A stretch of 64,000 bases of DNA, from assembly GCF_028476545.1 (NCBI RefSeq), contig NW_026732322.1, positions 186,001 to 250,000 on the forward strand, written 5' to 3'. Positions 37,499 to 49,800 of this stretch are shown in pieces. The notes beneath the pieces were generated by a model. It did no database searches and was not told the origin of the DNA. It worked only from the letters and a program-made list of their open reading frames with translations. Position 1 is the stretch's first letter. Every line of letters begins with the position of its first letter. Both the position numbers and the translations under genes were made by a program. Source of the stretch: Physella acuta (Eukaryota; Mollusca; Gastropoda; Physidae).

Positions 37499-37982
37499 GG
37501 TTAAACATGATAAACTTAAGTCATAGCTGACGAACGTATGTGATAATTTAGTTACTAGAATTGTATTCCGAATTTGAAGTAATACAATTAGCGTTACAGA
37601 AGCAGGTATACATTACATTTACAGTCTTGACAAATAATCTTGTTATTAGAATTGTTTTCTTTATTTGAAGTAAAACAATAAACATAATGAAAACGGGTAT
37701 ACGTAATATCCAAGTGACTTGACTATTAGAATTGTATTCCTACTTTGAAGTAAAACAATGAACATAATAAAATCAGGTGTACATAGCATCTAAATGACTT
37801 GAAACATAATTAAGTGATTAGAATTGCATTCCTAGTTTGTAGTAAAACAATAAATAGAATCGAAAAATGTCTACAAAATGATAACTACGTGTTTAGACAC
37901 ACAAAGGCTGGCGAAATGAAACAGATCAAGATGACAAAATCTCTTGTCATTACGGTACAGTTAAGCATGTGGAGTGCCTGGT

Positions 37983-38549
37983 CTTGGGCCACTGTGTCAA
38001 CTTGGTGTGTACATATTGGGCCACAGTGTCAACTTGGTGTGTACATATTGGGCCACAGTGTCAACTTGGTGTGTACATATTGGGCCACAGTGTCAACTTG
38101 GTGTGTACATATTGGGCCACAGTGTCAACTTGGTGTGCACATCTTGGGCCACTGTGTCAACTTGTTGTGTACATCTTGGGCCACTGTGTCAACTTGTTGT
38201 GTACATCTTGGGCCACTGTGTCAACTTGGTGTGTACATCTTGGGCCACTGTGTCAACTTGGTGTGTACATCTTGGGCCACTGTGTCAACTTGTTGTGTAC
38301 ATCTTGGGCCACTGTGTCAACTTGTTGTGTACATCTTGGGCCACTGTGTCAACTTGGTGTGTACATCTTGGGCCACTGTGTCAACTTGGTGTGTACATCT
38401 TGGGCCACTGTGTCAACTTGGTGTGTACATCTTGGGCCACTGTGTCAACTTGGTGTGTACATATTGGGCCACTGTGTCAGCTTGGTGTGTACATATTGGG
38501 CCACTGTGTCAACTTGGTGTGTACATATTGGGCCACTGTGTCAATTTGG
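37983..38549. repeat. 32-bp minisatellite
   Basis: About 18 units of TTGGGCCACTGTGTCAACTT plus GGTGTGTACATC. Alternating CACAGTG and CACTGTG forms cluster at the left and right. The unit has no stop in any plus frame, so the three long plus ORFs here are artefacts of the period. Confidence 0.95.
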
Positions 38550-39210
38550 TTGTGCATAGTTCTGTTATGGACCAATTGGTTATTAGTCAGCAAGTGGGTT
38601 AGCACCTGGTTGATTTTAGGGTAGTGGGTTGGCTGCTGGTTGCTGGTTAGATTCTATGCTGGTGGCAGACTGGTTGTCAGCTTTTGGGGTTGACTACCAG
38701 TTCATTTGGTTGGTATTAGCTTTTTGGATTTCCACGAATTGACTGGTTAATGCATGTTAGCTGGTTGGCGGAAAAGGGGCTGGTTACACGATGGTTGGTG
38801 GGGAGTGGATATGTGCTGACTTGATGCTGGCTGGTTAACGTACAAGTAGCTGGTTGGTTCTGAACAAAGTGGGTTGGCATCTAGTTGGTTATAGGCTGCT
38901 AATGTGAATGTCGGCAGTTTGGCTGGCTGGTGATTGCTGATGTGTTTCGACTAATGGCTGGCTGCTTGTTTAACTGTCTAGTTGACTGGCTGTATGGTTC
39001 TAATGGTTATATTCTAGCTGGCTGGCTGGCTTTGATGCTGATTAACGTGGGCTTGTGTGATTCATGTTGGATTGTTGACAGCATTGGGTTGTTCTCGGTA
39101 GGTCGTCAGCTAGTGTTTTCTTCACAGGGTTGTCCTATAGTGGTCTGACTGTGGCTTTATTTATCTCGATTATCTGGTTGTTAGTTGACTACTGGGCTGC
39201 ACGTTGGCGC
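38550..39210. repeat. Degenerate GCTGGTTGG-rich transition zone
   Basis: Many scattered GGCTGGTTGG and GTTGGCT words without a clear period; looks like an eroded array linking the 32-bp and 16-bp repeats. Confidence 0.55.
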
Positions 39211-39221
39211 CTGGGTTGGTT

Positions 39222-39555
39222 GGCTCCTTGGATGGTCGGCTCCTGGGCTGGTCGGCTCCTGGGATGGTTGGCTCCTGGGATGGTCGGCTCCTTGGCTGGT
39301 CCGCTCCTGGGCTGGTCCGCTCCTGGGATGGTCGGCTCCTGGGCTGGTCCGCTCCTGGGCTGGTCGGCTCCTGGGATGGTTGGCTCCTGGGCTGGTCGGC
39401 TCCAAGACTCCTTGGCTCCTGGGATGGTTGGCTCCAAGACTCCTTGGCTCCAGGGTTGGCTGGCTCCTAGACTCCTTGGCTCCTGGGTTGGCTGGCTCCT
39501 GGGCTGGATGGTTCATGGATTGGTTGGCTCATTGGCTGGTTGGCACCTGGGCTGC
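39222..39555. repeat. 16-bp minisatellite (GGCTCCTGGGCTGGTC)
   Basis: About 21 units with GCTGG/GATGG alternation, degenerating at the right. Open in all plus frames and several minus frames because the period is not a multiple of three and lacks stops. Confidence 0.93.
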
Positions 39556-39621
39556 TCGTTACGTGGGCTGGTCTTAGAGTCGTCAACTTAGGGGCTGGAT
39601 GCTGCTTAACTTCTGGCTAAA

Positions 39622-40890
39622 GGTTAGGTTAGTTGGTTCGTTGACAGTTAGTGGTGTTAAGTTCGTTGGTTGGTTTTCGTCCGTTGGTTGGTCGTCTGTT
39701 AGTTGGTTAGTTGTCGCTCGTTTGTCCGTCTGTCCGTTAGTGGTGTTAGTTAGGTTCGTTGTTTGGTTTTCGTCCGTTGGTTGGTTGTCTGTTAGTTGGT
39801 TAGTTGTCGTTCGTTTGTCCATCTGTCCGTTAGTGGTGTTAGTTAGGATCGTTGTTTGGTTGTTGTCCGTTGGTTTGTTGTCTGTTAGTTGGTTAGTTGT
39901 CGTGCGTTTGTCCGTCAGTCCGTTAGTGGTGTTAGTTAGGTTTGTTGGTTGGTTTTCGTCCGTTGTTTGGTTGTCTGTTAGTTGGTTAGTTGTCGTTCGT
40001 ATGTCCGTCTGTCAGTTAGTGGTGTTAGTTAGGTTCGTTGTTTGGTTTTCGTCCCTTGGTTGGTTGTCTGTTAGTTGGTTAGTTGTCGTTCGTTTGTCCG
40101 TTGTCGGTTAGTGGTGTTAGTTAGGTTCGTTGGTTTGGTTTTCGTCCGTTGGTTGGTTGTCTGTTAGTTGGTTAGTTGTCGTTCGTTTGTCCATCTGTCC
40201 GTTAGTGGTGTTAGTTAGGTTCGTTGGTTGGTTTTCGTCAGTTGGTTGGTTGTCTGTTAGTTGGTTAGTTGTCGTTCGTTTGTCCGTCTGTCCGTTAGTG
40301 GTGTTAGTTACGTTCGTTGGTTGGTTTTCGTCTGTTGGTTATCTGTTAGTTGGTTGTTGTCGTTCGTTTGTCCATTGTCAGTTAGTGGTGTTAGTTAGGT
40401 TCGTTGGTTGGTTTTCGTCCGTTGGTTGGTTGTCTGTTAGTTGGTTAGTTGTCGTTCGTTTGTCCATTGTCAGTTAGTGGTGTTAGTTAGGTTCGTTGGT
40501 TGGTTTTCGTCCGTTGGTTGGTTGTCTGTTAGTTGGTTAGTTGTCGTGCGTTTGTCCGTCAGTCCGTTAGTGGTGTTAGTTAGGTTTGTTGGTTGGTTTT
40601 CGTCCGTTGTTTGGTTGTCTGTTAGTTGGTTAGTTGTCGTTCATTTGTCCGTCTGTCAGTTAGTGGTGTTAGTTAGGTTCGTTGGTTGGTTTTCGTCAGT
40701 TGGTTGGTTGTCTGTTAGTTGGTTAGTTGTCGTTTGTTTGTCCGTTGTCCGTTAGTGGTGTTACTTAAGTTCGTTGGTTGGTTTTCGTCAGTTGGTTGGT
40801 TGTCTGTTAGTTGGTTAGTTGTCGTTCGTTTGTCCGTTGTCGGTTAGTGGTGTTAGTTACGTTCGTTGGTTGGTTTTTGTCTGTTGGTTG
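39622..40890. repeat. 93-bp satellite, left array
   Basis: Fourteen units marked by TTAGTGGTGTTAGTTAGGTT, each containing CGTTGGTTGGTTTTCGTCCG and GTTAGTTGGTTAGTTGTCGT. The same satellite recurs at 59785-60985 in the same orientation. Confidence 0.93.
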
Positions 40891-40899
40891 CTTCCAGAG

Positions 40900-43800
40900 C
40901 TTTTGTCAAACCAAGTTGTCCTGCTGTTGACGGCTTAACGGCTTGTTGCAAATGACTTGAAGGCTGAATGGCTTGCCTCTTATGACGGTTAGTCAGCTAG
41001 CTGTTGGTAACTTGACGGATAGATTTCTTTCTGCATTTGATGACTTGACGGCTAATTTGTTTGGTTTATATTATGTGATTGTTTTTTTGCTTAAAGTTAT
41101 TATTTGACAGCTAGTTGGCTTGCTGCAGATGACTTGAAGGCTGATTGGCTAGCTTCTTATGACGGCTGTTGGAAACTTAACTAGATTTCTTGTTGCTTTT
41201 GAACTGAAGGCTTTTTGGCTTGCAATTGATGACAGCTAATTGGCTTGCTGCCGATGAAGATATGTTGGCTTGCTGTTGATGACTTGACGGCTAATTTGTT
41301 TGGCTTATACAATGTGACGGCTTTTTGGCTTTAAGTTATTATTTGACGGCTAGTTGGTTTGCTGCAGATGACGGCTAGTTGTCTTGATGCTTTTGACTTA
41401 AGGGCTAGTTTGCTTGCTGCTGCTGACTTGAGGGCTAGTTGGCTTGCTGCTAATGACGTCTAGTTGGCTTGCTACTTATGACTAGATAGCTAGTTGTCTT
41501 ACAGCTAATCACTAAAGGGCTAATTTGAGTGCTGCTGATGACTTGAGGGTTAATTGGCTTGAGGCTGATGACGTGATGGCTAGTTTATTTGCTGCTTATG
41601 ACGGCTATTTTGCTTGCTTGTGTTGACTTGAGGGCTAGTTGGCTTGTTGTTTATGGCCGCTAGGTGGCTTGCTGCTTATGACGGCTAATTGGCTTGCTGC
41701 TGATGACTTGACGGCTAGTTGGCTTGCTGCTGATGACTTGACGGCTAGTTGGCTGGCTGCTGATGACTTGACGGCTATTTGGCTTGCTGTTGTTGGCTTG
41801 ACCACTTTCTACTAATAAATAGAAGTTTAATTAGCTTAATACTAATGCTGCGATAACTACCAGAATTGCCTCTGATGACTTCACAGCTACTTGGCTGGCT
41901 TCTGTTGACTTGGCGGCTAGTTGGCTTGCTGCTGATTACGTCTAGTTGGCTTGCTGTTGTTTGCTTGACGATTTTCTACTAATAAATAGAAGATTCATTA
42001 GCTTAATACTAATGCTGTGACAACTACTAGACTTGCCTCTGATTTCTTGACAGATAGATGACTTGCTTGTAAATTGACAGCTAGTTGGCTTATTAATTTT
42101 GGCCGCTAGTTGTCTTGCTGGTGATGACTTAAGGGCTAGTTGGCTTGCTGCATATGACGTACGCTTTTGTTTTCTTTGCTGCTGCTGACTTAAAAGTTAG
42201 TTGGCTTACAGATGATGACTTGACGGCTAGTTGGCTTGCTGCTTTTGACAGCTATTTTGCTTGCTGCTGATGACTTGACGGCTAGTTGGCTTGCTGGTTT
42301 GATGCTGCTGACTTAAGGGCTATTTGGTTTGCTGCAGATGACTTAAGGGCTAGTTGTCTAGCTGCAGATGACTTTAGGGTTTGTTGGAATGCTGCTGCTG
42401 ACGTGTGGGCTAGTTGGCTTGCTGCTGATGACGGCTAGTTGGCTTGCTGTTTATGGCCGCTAGTTGGCTTGCTGATGACTTCTTGACGACTTTCTACTAA
42501 TAAACAAAGGATTAATTAGCTTATCACTAATTCTATGACAACTACTAGACTTGCCCTTGATAAGTTGACAGCTAGTTGACATGCTTCTGATGACTTGGCT
42601 AGTTGACTTGCTGCTGTTGGTTTAACGGTGAGTTGGCTTGCTTCTAATGACTTGAAGGCTGCTTGGCTTGCTTCAAATAGCCGCTAGTTGGCTTGCTGCT
42701 TATGACGGCTAGTTGGCATGCTGATAATGACTCAAGGGCTTGTTGGGTTGCTGTTGACTTGACTTGGCTAGTTCGCTTGCTGCTGATGACGTGATGGCTA
42801 GTCTGTTTGGCTTATATTATGTGACGGCTACTTGACTTGCTGCTGATTATGTGAAGGCTAGTTGTCTTGCTGCAGATGATTTTAGGGTTTGTTGGATTGC
42901 TGCTGCTGAATTTTGGGCTAGTTGGATTGCTGCTGATGACAGCTGTTGGCTTACTGCTGATGATGGCTAGTTGGCTTGCTGCTGATGACTGCTAGTTGGC
43001 TTGCTGCTGATGACTGCTAGTTGGCTTGCTGCTGATGACAGCTAGTTGGCTTGCTGCTGATGACTGCTAGTTGGCTTGCTGCTGATGACAGCTAGTTGGC
43101 TTGCTGCTGATGACTGCTAGTTGGCTTGCTGCTGATGACAGCTAGTTGGCTTGCTCCTGATGACAGCTAGTTGGCTTGCTGCTAATGACAGCTAGTTGGC
43201 TTGCTGCTGATGATGGCTGATTGACTTGCTTCTCTTGACGGCTAGTTGGCTTGCTGTTGGTAACTTGACGGCTAGATTTCTGGCTGCATTTGAATTGACG
43301 GCTTTTTGGCTTGCAACTGAGGACTGCTAATGAGCTAGCTGTTGATGACTTGACGGCTAATTTGTTTGGCCTATATTATGTGACGGCATTTTGGCGTAAA
43401 GTTAATATTTGACGGCTAGTTGGTTTGCTGCAGAATACGGCTAGTTGTCTTTCTGCTTTTGACTTAAGGGCTAGTTGGCTTGCTGTTGCTGACTTGAGGA
43501 TTAGTTGACTTGCTGCTGATGACGGCTAGTTGGATTTCTGCTGATGACTTGAAGGCTGATTGGCTTGCTTCTTATGGCGGCTAGTTGGCTAGCTGTAGGA
43601 GTCTTGGCTAGAAGCCTTGTTGCTTTTGAATTGAAGGCTTGCAACTGATGACAGTTAATTGGCTTGCTGCTGATGACGGTATGTTGGCTTGCTGTTGATG
43701 ACTTGACGGCTAATTTTTTTGGCTTATATTATGTGACGGCTTTTTGGCTTAACGTTATTATTTGACGGCTAGTTGGTTTGCTGCAGATTACGGCTAGTTG

Positions 43801-46800
43801 TCTGTCTGCTTTTGAATTAAAGGCTAGTTGGCTTGCTGCTGCTGACTTAAGGGCTAGTTGGTTTACTGCTAATGACGTTTAGTTGGCTTGCTGCTTATGA
43901 CTAGACAGCTAGTTGTCTTGCAGCTAATCACTAAAAGGCTAGTTTGAGTGCTGCTGATGACTTGAGGGCTAATTGGCTTGCTGCTGATGACGTGATGGCT
44001 AAATTGCTGCTTATGACGGCTATTTTGCTTGCTTGTGTTGACTTGAGGGATAGTTAGCTTGTTGTTTTTGGCCGCTAGTTGGCTTGCTGCTGATGACTTG
44101 ACGGCTAGTTGGCTGGCTGCTGATGACTTGACGGCTAGTTGGCTGGCTGCTGATGGCTTGACGACTTTCTACTAATAAAAAGAAGTTTAATCAGCTTAAT
44201 ACTAATGCTGCAATAACTACCAGACTTGCCTCTGATGACTTAACAGCTAGTTATCTTGCTTCAGTTGACTTGACGGCTAGTTGACTTGCTGCTTATTACG
44301 TCTAGTTGGCTGGCTGTTGACGGCTAGTTGGCTTGCTGTTGTTGGCTTGACAATTTTCTACTAATAAATAGAAGATTCATTAGCTTAATACTAATGCTGT
44401 GACAACTATTTGACTTGCCTCTGATGACTTCATAGCTAGATGGCTTGCTTGTATTTAGACGGCTAGTTGGTTGTTACTTATGGTCGCTAGTTGTCTTGCT
44501 GCTGATGACTTGAAGGCTGCTTGACTTGATTCTTATGACGGCTAGTTGGCTTGTTGCTTATGGCCGCTAGTTGGTTTGCTGTTTATGGCCGCTAGTTGGC
44601 TTAATGCTGATGACTTGACGCCTTGTTGGCTTGCTGCTGATGACTTGACAGCTATTTGGCTTGCTGTTGATGGCTTGACGACTTTCTGCTAATAAATAGA
44701 AGTTAAATTAGCTTAATACTAAGGCTGCGATAACTACCAGACTTGCCTCTGATGACTTAACAGCTAGTTATATTGCTTCAGTTGACTTGACAGCTAGTTG
44801 GCTTGCTGCTTATTACGTCTAGTTGGCTGGCTGCAGTCGACAGCTAGTGGGCTTGCTGTTGTTGGCTTGACAAGTTTTTTACTAATAAATAGAAGAGTCA
44901 TCAGCTTAATACTAATGCTGTGACAACTACTTGACTTGCCTCTAATGACTTCATAGCTAGATGGCTTGCTTGTAAATAGACGGCTAGTTGGCTTGTTACT
45001 TATGGTCGCTAGTTGTCTTGCTGCTGATGACTTGAAGGCTGCTTGACTTGATTCTTATGACGGCTAGTTGGCTTGTTGCTTATGGCCGCTAGTTGGCTTG
45101 CTGCTGATGACTTGACGGCTAGTTGGCTTGCTGATGACTTCTTGACGACTTTCTACTAATAAACAAATGATTAATTAGCTTAGTACTAATGCTATGACAA
45201 CTACTAGACTTGCCCTTGATAAGTTGACAGCTAGTTGACATGCTTCTGGTGACTTGGCTAGTTGACTTGCTGCTGTTGGTTTAACGGTGAGTTGGCTTGC
45301 TTCTAATGACTTTAAGGCTGCTTGGCTTGCTTCTCATAGCCGCTAGTTGGCTTGCTGCTTATGACGGCTGGTTGGCATGCTGATAATGACTCAAGGGCTA
45401 GTTGGGTTGCTGTTGACTTGACTTGGCTAGTTCGCTAGTTGCTGATGACGTGATGGCTAGTCTGTTTGGCGTATGTTATGTGACGGTTAGTTGGCTTGCT
45501 GCTGATTATGTGAGAGCTAGTTGTCTTGCTGCAGATGATTTAGGGTTTGTTGGATTGCTGCTGCTGACTTTAGGGCTAGTTGGATAGCTGCTGATGACAG
45601 TTAGTTGGCTTGCTGCTGATGATGGCTAGTTGGCCTGCTGCTGATGACTGCTAGTTGGCTTGCTGCTGATGACTGCTAGTTGGCTTGCTGCTGATGACAG
45701 CTAGTTGGCTTGCTGCTGATGACAGCTAGTTGGCTTGCTGATGATGATAGCTAGTTGGCTTGCTGCTGATGACAGCTAGTTGGCTTGCTGCTGATGACAG
45801 CTAGTTGGCTTGCTCCTGATGACAGCTAGTTGGCTTGCTGCTGATGATGGCTGATTGACTTGCTTCTCTTGACGGCTAGTTGGCTAGCTGTTGGTAATTT
45901 GACGGCTAGATTTCTGGCTGCATTTGAATTGACGGCTTTTTGGCTTGCAACTGATAACTGCTAATTGGCTAGCTGTTGATGACTTGACGGCTAATTTGTT
46001 TGGCCTATGTTATGTGACGGAATTTAGGCGTAAAGTTAATATTTGACGGCTAGTTAGTTTGCTGCAGATTACGGCTAGTTGTCTTGCTTTTTCTGACTTA
46101 AGGACTAATTGGCTTGCTGCTGATGACGATAATGTTGGCTTGCTGTTGATGACTTTGACGGCTAATTTGTTTGGCTTATATTATGTGACGGCTTTTTGGC
46201 TTAAAGTTATTATTTGACGGCTAGTTGGTTTGCTGCAGATTACGGCTAGTTGTCTGTCTGCTTTTGAATTAAGGGCTAGTTGGCTTGCTGCTGCTGACTT
46301 AAGGGCTAGTTGGTTTACTGCTAATGACGTCTAGTTGGCTTGCTGCTTATGACTAGACAGCTAGTTGTCTTGCAGCTAATCACTAAAAGGCTAGTTTGAG
46401 TGCTGCTGATGACTTGAGGGCTAATTGGCTTGCTGCTGATGACGTGATGGCTAAATTGTTTGCTGCTTATGACGGCTATTTTGCTTGCTTGTGTTGACTT
46501 GAGGGATAGTTAGCTTGTTGTTTTTGGCCGCTAGTTGGCTTGCTGCTGATGACTTGACGGCTAGTTGGCTGGCTGCTGATGACTTGACGGCTAGTTGGCT
46601 GGCTGCTGATGGCTTGACGACTTTCTACTAATAAAAAGAAGTTTAATTAGCTTAATACTAATGCTGCGATAACTACCAGACTTGCCTCTGATGACCTAAC
46701 AGCTAGTTATCTTGCTTCAGTTGACTTGACGGCTAGTTGACTTGCTGCTTATTACGTCTAGTTGGCTGGCTGTTGACGGCTAGTTGGCTTGCTGTTGTTG

Positions 46801-49800
46801 GCTTGACAATTTTCTACTAATAAATAGAAGATTCATTAGCTTAATACTAATGCTGTGACAACTATTTGACTTGCCTCTGATGACTTCATAGCTAGATGGC
46901 TTGCTTGTAAATAGACGGCTAGTTGGCTTGTTACTTATGGTCGCTAGTTGTCTTGCTGCTGATGACTTGAAGGCTGCTTGACTTGATTCTTATGATAGCT
47001 AGTTGGCTTGTTGCTTATGGCCGATAGTTGGTTTACTGTTTATGGCCGCTAGTTGGCTAAATGCTGATGACTTGACGGCTTGTTGGCTTGCTGCTGATGG
47101 CCTGACGACTTTCTACTAATAAATAGAAGTTTAATTAGCTTAATACTAAGGCTGCGATAACTACCAGACTTGCCTCTGATGACTTAACAGCTAGTTATCT
47201 TGCTTCAGTTGACTTGACAGCTAGTTGGCTTGCTGCGTATTACGTCTAGTTGGCAGGCTGCAGTCGACGGCTAGTGGGCTTGCTGTTGTTGGCTTGACAA
47301 GTTTTTTACTAATAAATAGAAGATTCATCAGCTTAATACTAATGCTGTGACAACTATTTGACTTGCCTCTGATGACTTCATAGCTAGATGGCTTGCTTGT
47401 AAATAGACGGCTAGTTGGCTTGTTACTTATGGTCGCTAATTGTCTTGCTGCTGATGACTTGAAGGCTGCTTGACTTGATTCTTATGACGGCTAGTTGGCT
47501 TGTTGCTTATGGGCGCTAGTTGGTTTGCTGTTTATGGCCGCTAGTTGGCTTGCTGCTGATGACTTGACGGCTTGTTGGCTTGCTGCTGATGACTTGACAG
47601 CTATTTGGCTTGCTGTTGATGGCTTGACGACTTTCTACTAATAAATAGAAGTTTAATTAGCTTAATACTAAGGCTGCGATAACTACCAGACTTGCCTCTG
47701 ATGACTTAACAGCTAGTTATCTTGCTTCAGTTGACTTGACGGCTAGTTGGCTTGCTGATGACTTCTTTACGACTTTCTACTAATAAACAAATGATTAATT
47801 AGCTTAGTACTAATGCTATGACAACTACTAGACTTGCCCTTGATAAGTTGACAGCTAGTTGACATGCTTCTGGTAACTTGACGGCTAGTTGACTTGCTGC
47901 TGTTGGTTTAACGGTGAGTTGGCTTGCTGATGACTTGAAGGCTGCTTGGCTTGCTTCTCATAGCCGCTAGTTGGCTTGCTGCTTATGACGGCTAGTTGGC
48001 ATGCACATAATGACTCAAGGGCTTGTTGGGTTGCTGTTGACTTGACTTGGCTAGTTCGCTTGCTGCTGATGACGTGATGGCTAGTCTGTTTGGCTTATAT
48101 TATGTGACGGCTACTTGACTTGCTGCTGATTATGTGAAGGCTAGTTGTCTTGCTGCAGATGATTTTAGGGTTTGTTGGATTGCTGCTGCTGAATTTTGGG
48201 CTAGTTGGATTGCTGCTGATGACAGCTGTTGGCTTACTGCTGATGATGGCTAGTTGGCTTGCTGCTGATGACTGCTAGTTGGCTTGCTGCTGATGACTGC
48301 TAGTTGGCTTGCTGCTGATGACAGCTAGTTGGCTTGCTGCTGATGACTGCTAGTTGGCTTGCTGCTGATGACAGCTAGTTGGCTTGCTGCTGATGACAGC
48401 TAGTTGGCTTGCTGCTGATGACAGCTAGTTGGCTTGCTCCTGATGACAGCTAGTTGGCTTGCTGCTGATGATGGCTGATTGACTTGCTTCTCTTGACGGC
48501 TAGTTGGCTAGCTGTTGGTAATTTGACGGCTAGATTTCTGGCTGCATTTGAATTGACGGCTTTTTGGCTTGCAACTGATAACTGCTAATTGGCTAGCTGT
48601 TGATGACTTGACGGCTAATTTGTTTGGCCTATGTTATGTGACGGAATTTCGGCGTAAAGTTAATATTTGACGGCTAGTTAGTTTGCTGCAGATTACGGCT
48701 AGTTGTCTTGCTTTTTCTGACTTAAGGACTAGTTGGCCTGCTGCTGCTGACTTAAGGGTTAGTTGACTTGCTGCTGATGATGGCTAGTTGGCTTTCTGCT
48801 GATGACTTGAAGGCTGATTGGCTTGCTTCTTATGACGGCTAGTTGGCTAGCTGTAGGAGATTTGGCTAGAAGCCTGGTTGCTTTTGAATTGAAGGCTAGT
48901 TGGTTTGCAACTGATGACAGTTAATTGGCTTGCTGCTGATGTCGATAATGTTGGCTTGCTGTTGATGACTTTGACGGCTAATTTGTTTGGCTTATATTAT
49001 GTGACGGCTTTTTGGCTTAAAATTATTATTACGGCTAGTTGGTTGCTGCAGATTACGGCTAGTTGTCTTTCTGCTTTTGACTTAAGGGCTAGTTGGCTTG
49101 CTGCTGCTGACTTGAGGGCTAGTTGGTTTACTGCTAATGACGTCTAGTTGTCTTGCTGCTTATGACTAGACAGCTAGTTGTCTTGCAGCTAATCACTAAA
49201 AGGCTAGTTTGAGTGCTGCTGATGACTTGAGGGCTAATTGGCTTGCTGCTGATGACGTGATGGCTAAATTGTTTGCTGCTTATGACGGCTATTTTTCTTG
49301 CTTGTGTTGACTTGAGGGCTGGTTACCTTGTTGTTTATGGCCGCTAGTTGGCTTGCTGCTGATGACTTGACGGCTAGTTGGCTTGCTAGCTGATGACAGC
49401 TAGTTGGCTTGCTGCTGATAACAGCTAGTTGGCTTGCTGCTGATGACAGCTAGTTGGCTTGCTGCTGATGACAGCTAGTTGGCTTGCTGCTGATGACGGC
49501 TTGTTGTCTTGCTACTGATAACTTGAAGGCTGATTGACTTGCTTCTCTTGACGGCTAGTTGACTAGCTGTTGGTAACTTGATGGCTAGATTTCTGGCTGC
49601 ATTTGAATTGAAAGCTTTTTGACTTGCAACTGATGACTGCTATATGGCTAGCGGTTGATGATTTGACGGCTAATATGTTTGGCCCATATTATGTGACGGC
49701 ATTTTGGCGTAAAGTTAATATTTGACGGCTAGTTGGTTTGCTGCAGATTACGACTAGTTGTCTTGCTTCTTCTGACTTAAGGGCTAGTTGGCTTGCTGCT

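Noticed and set aside
37814-38624. Three overlapping plus-strand ORFs of 196-262 codons
   Set aside because: All three frames of the 32-bp repeat are open, so length is no evidence of coding.
39130-40755. ORFs with Trp/Gly/Leu or Val/Ser/Trp repeats on both strands
   Set aside because: Period effects of the 16-bp and 93-bp arrays; frames shift between units and nothing outside the arrays extends them.
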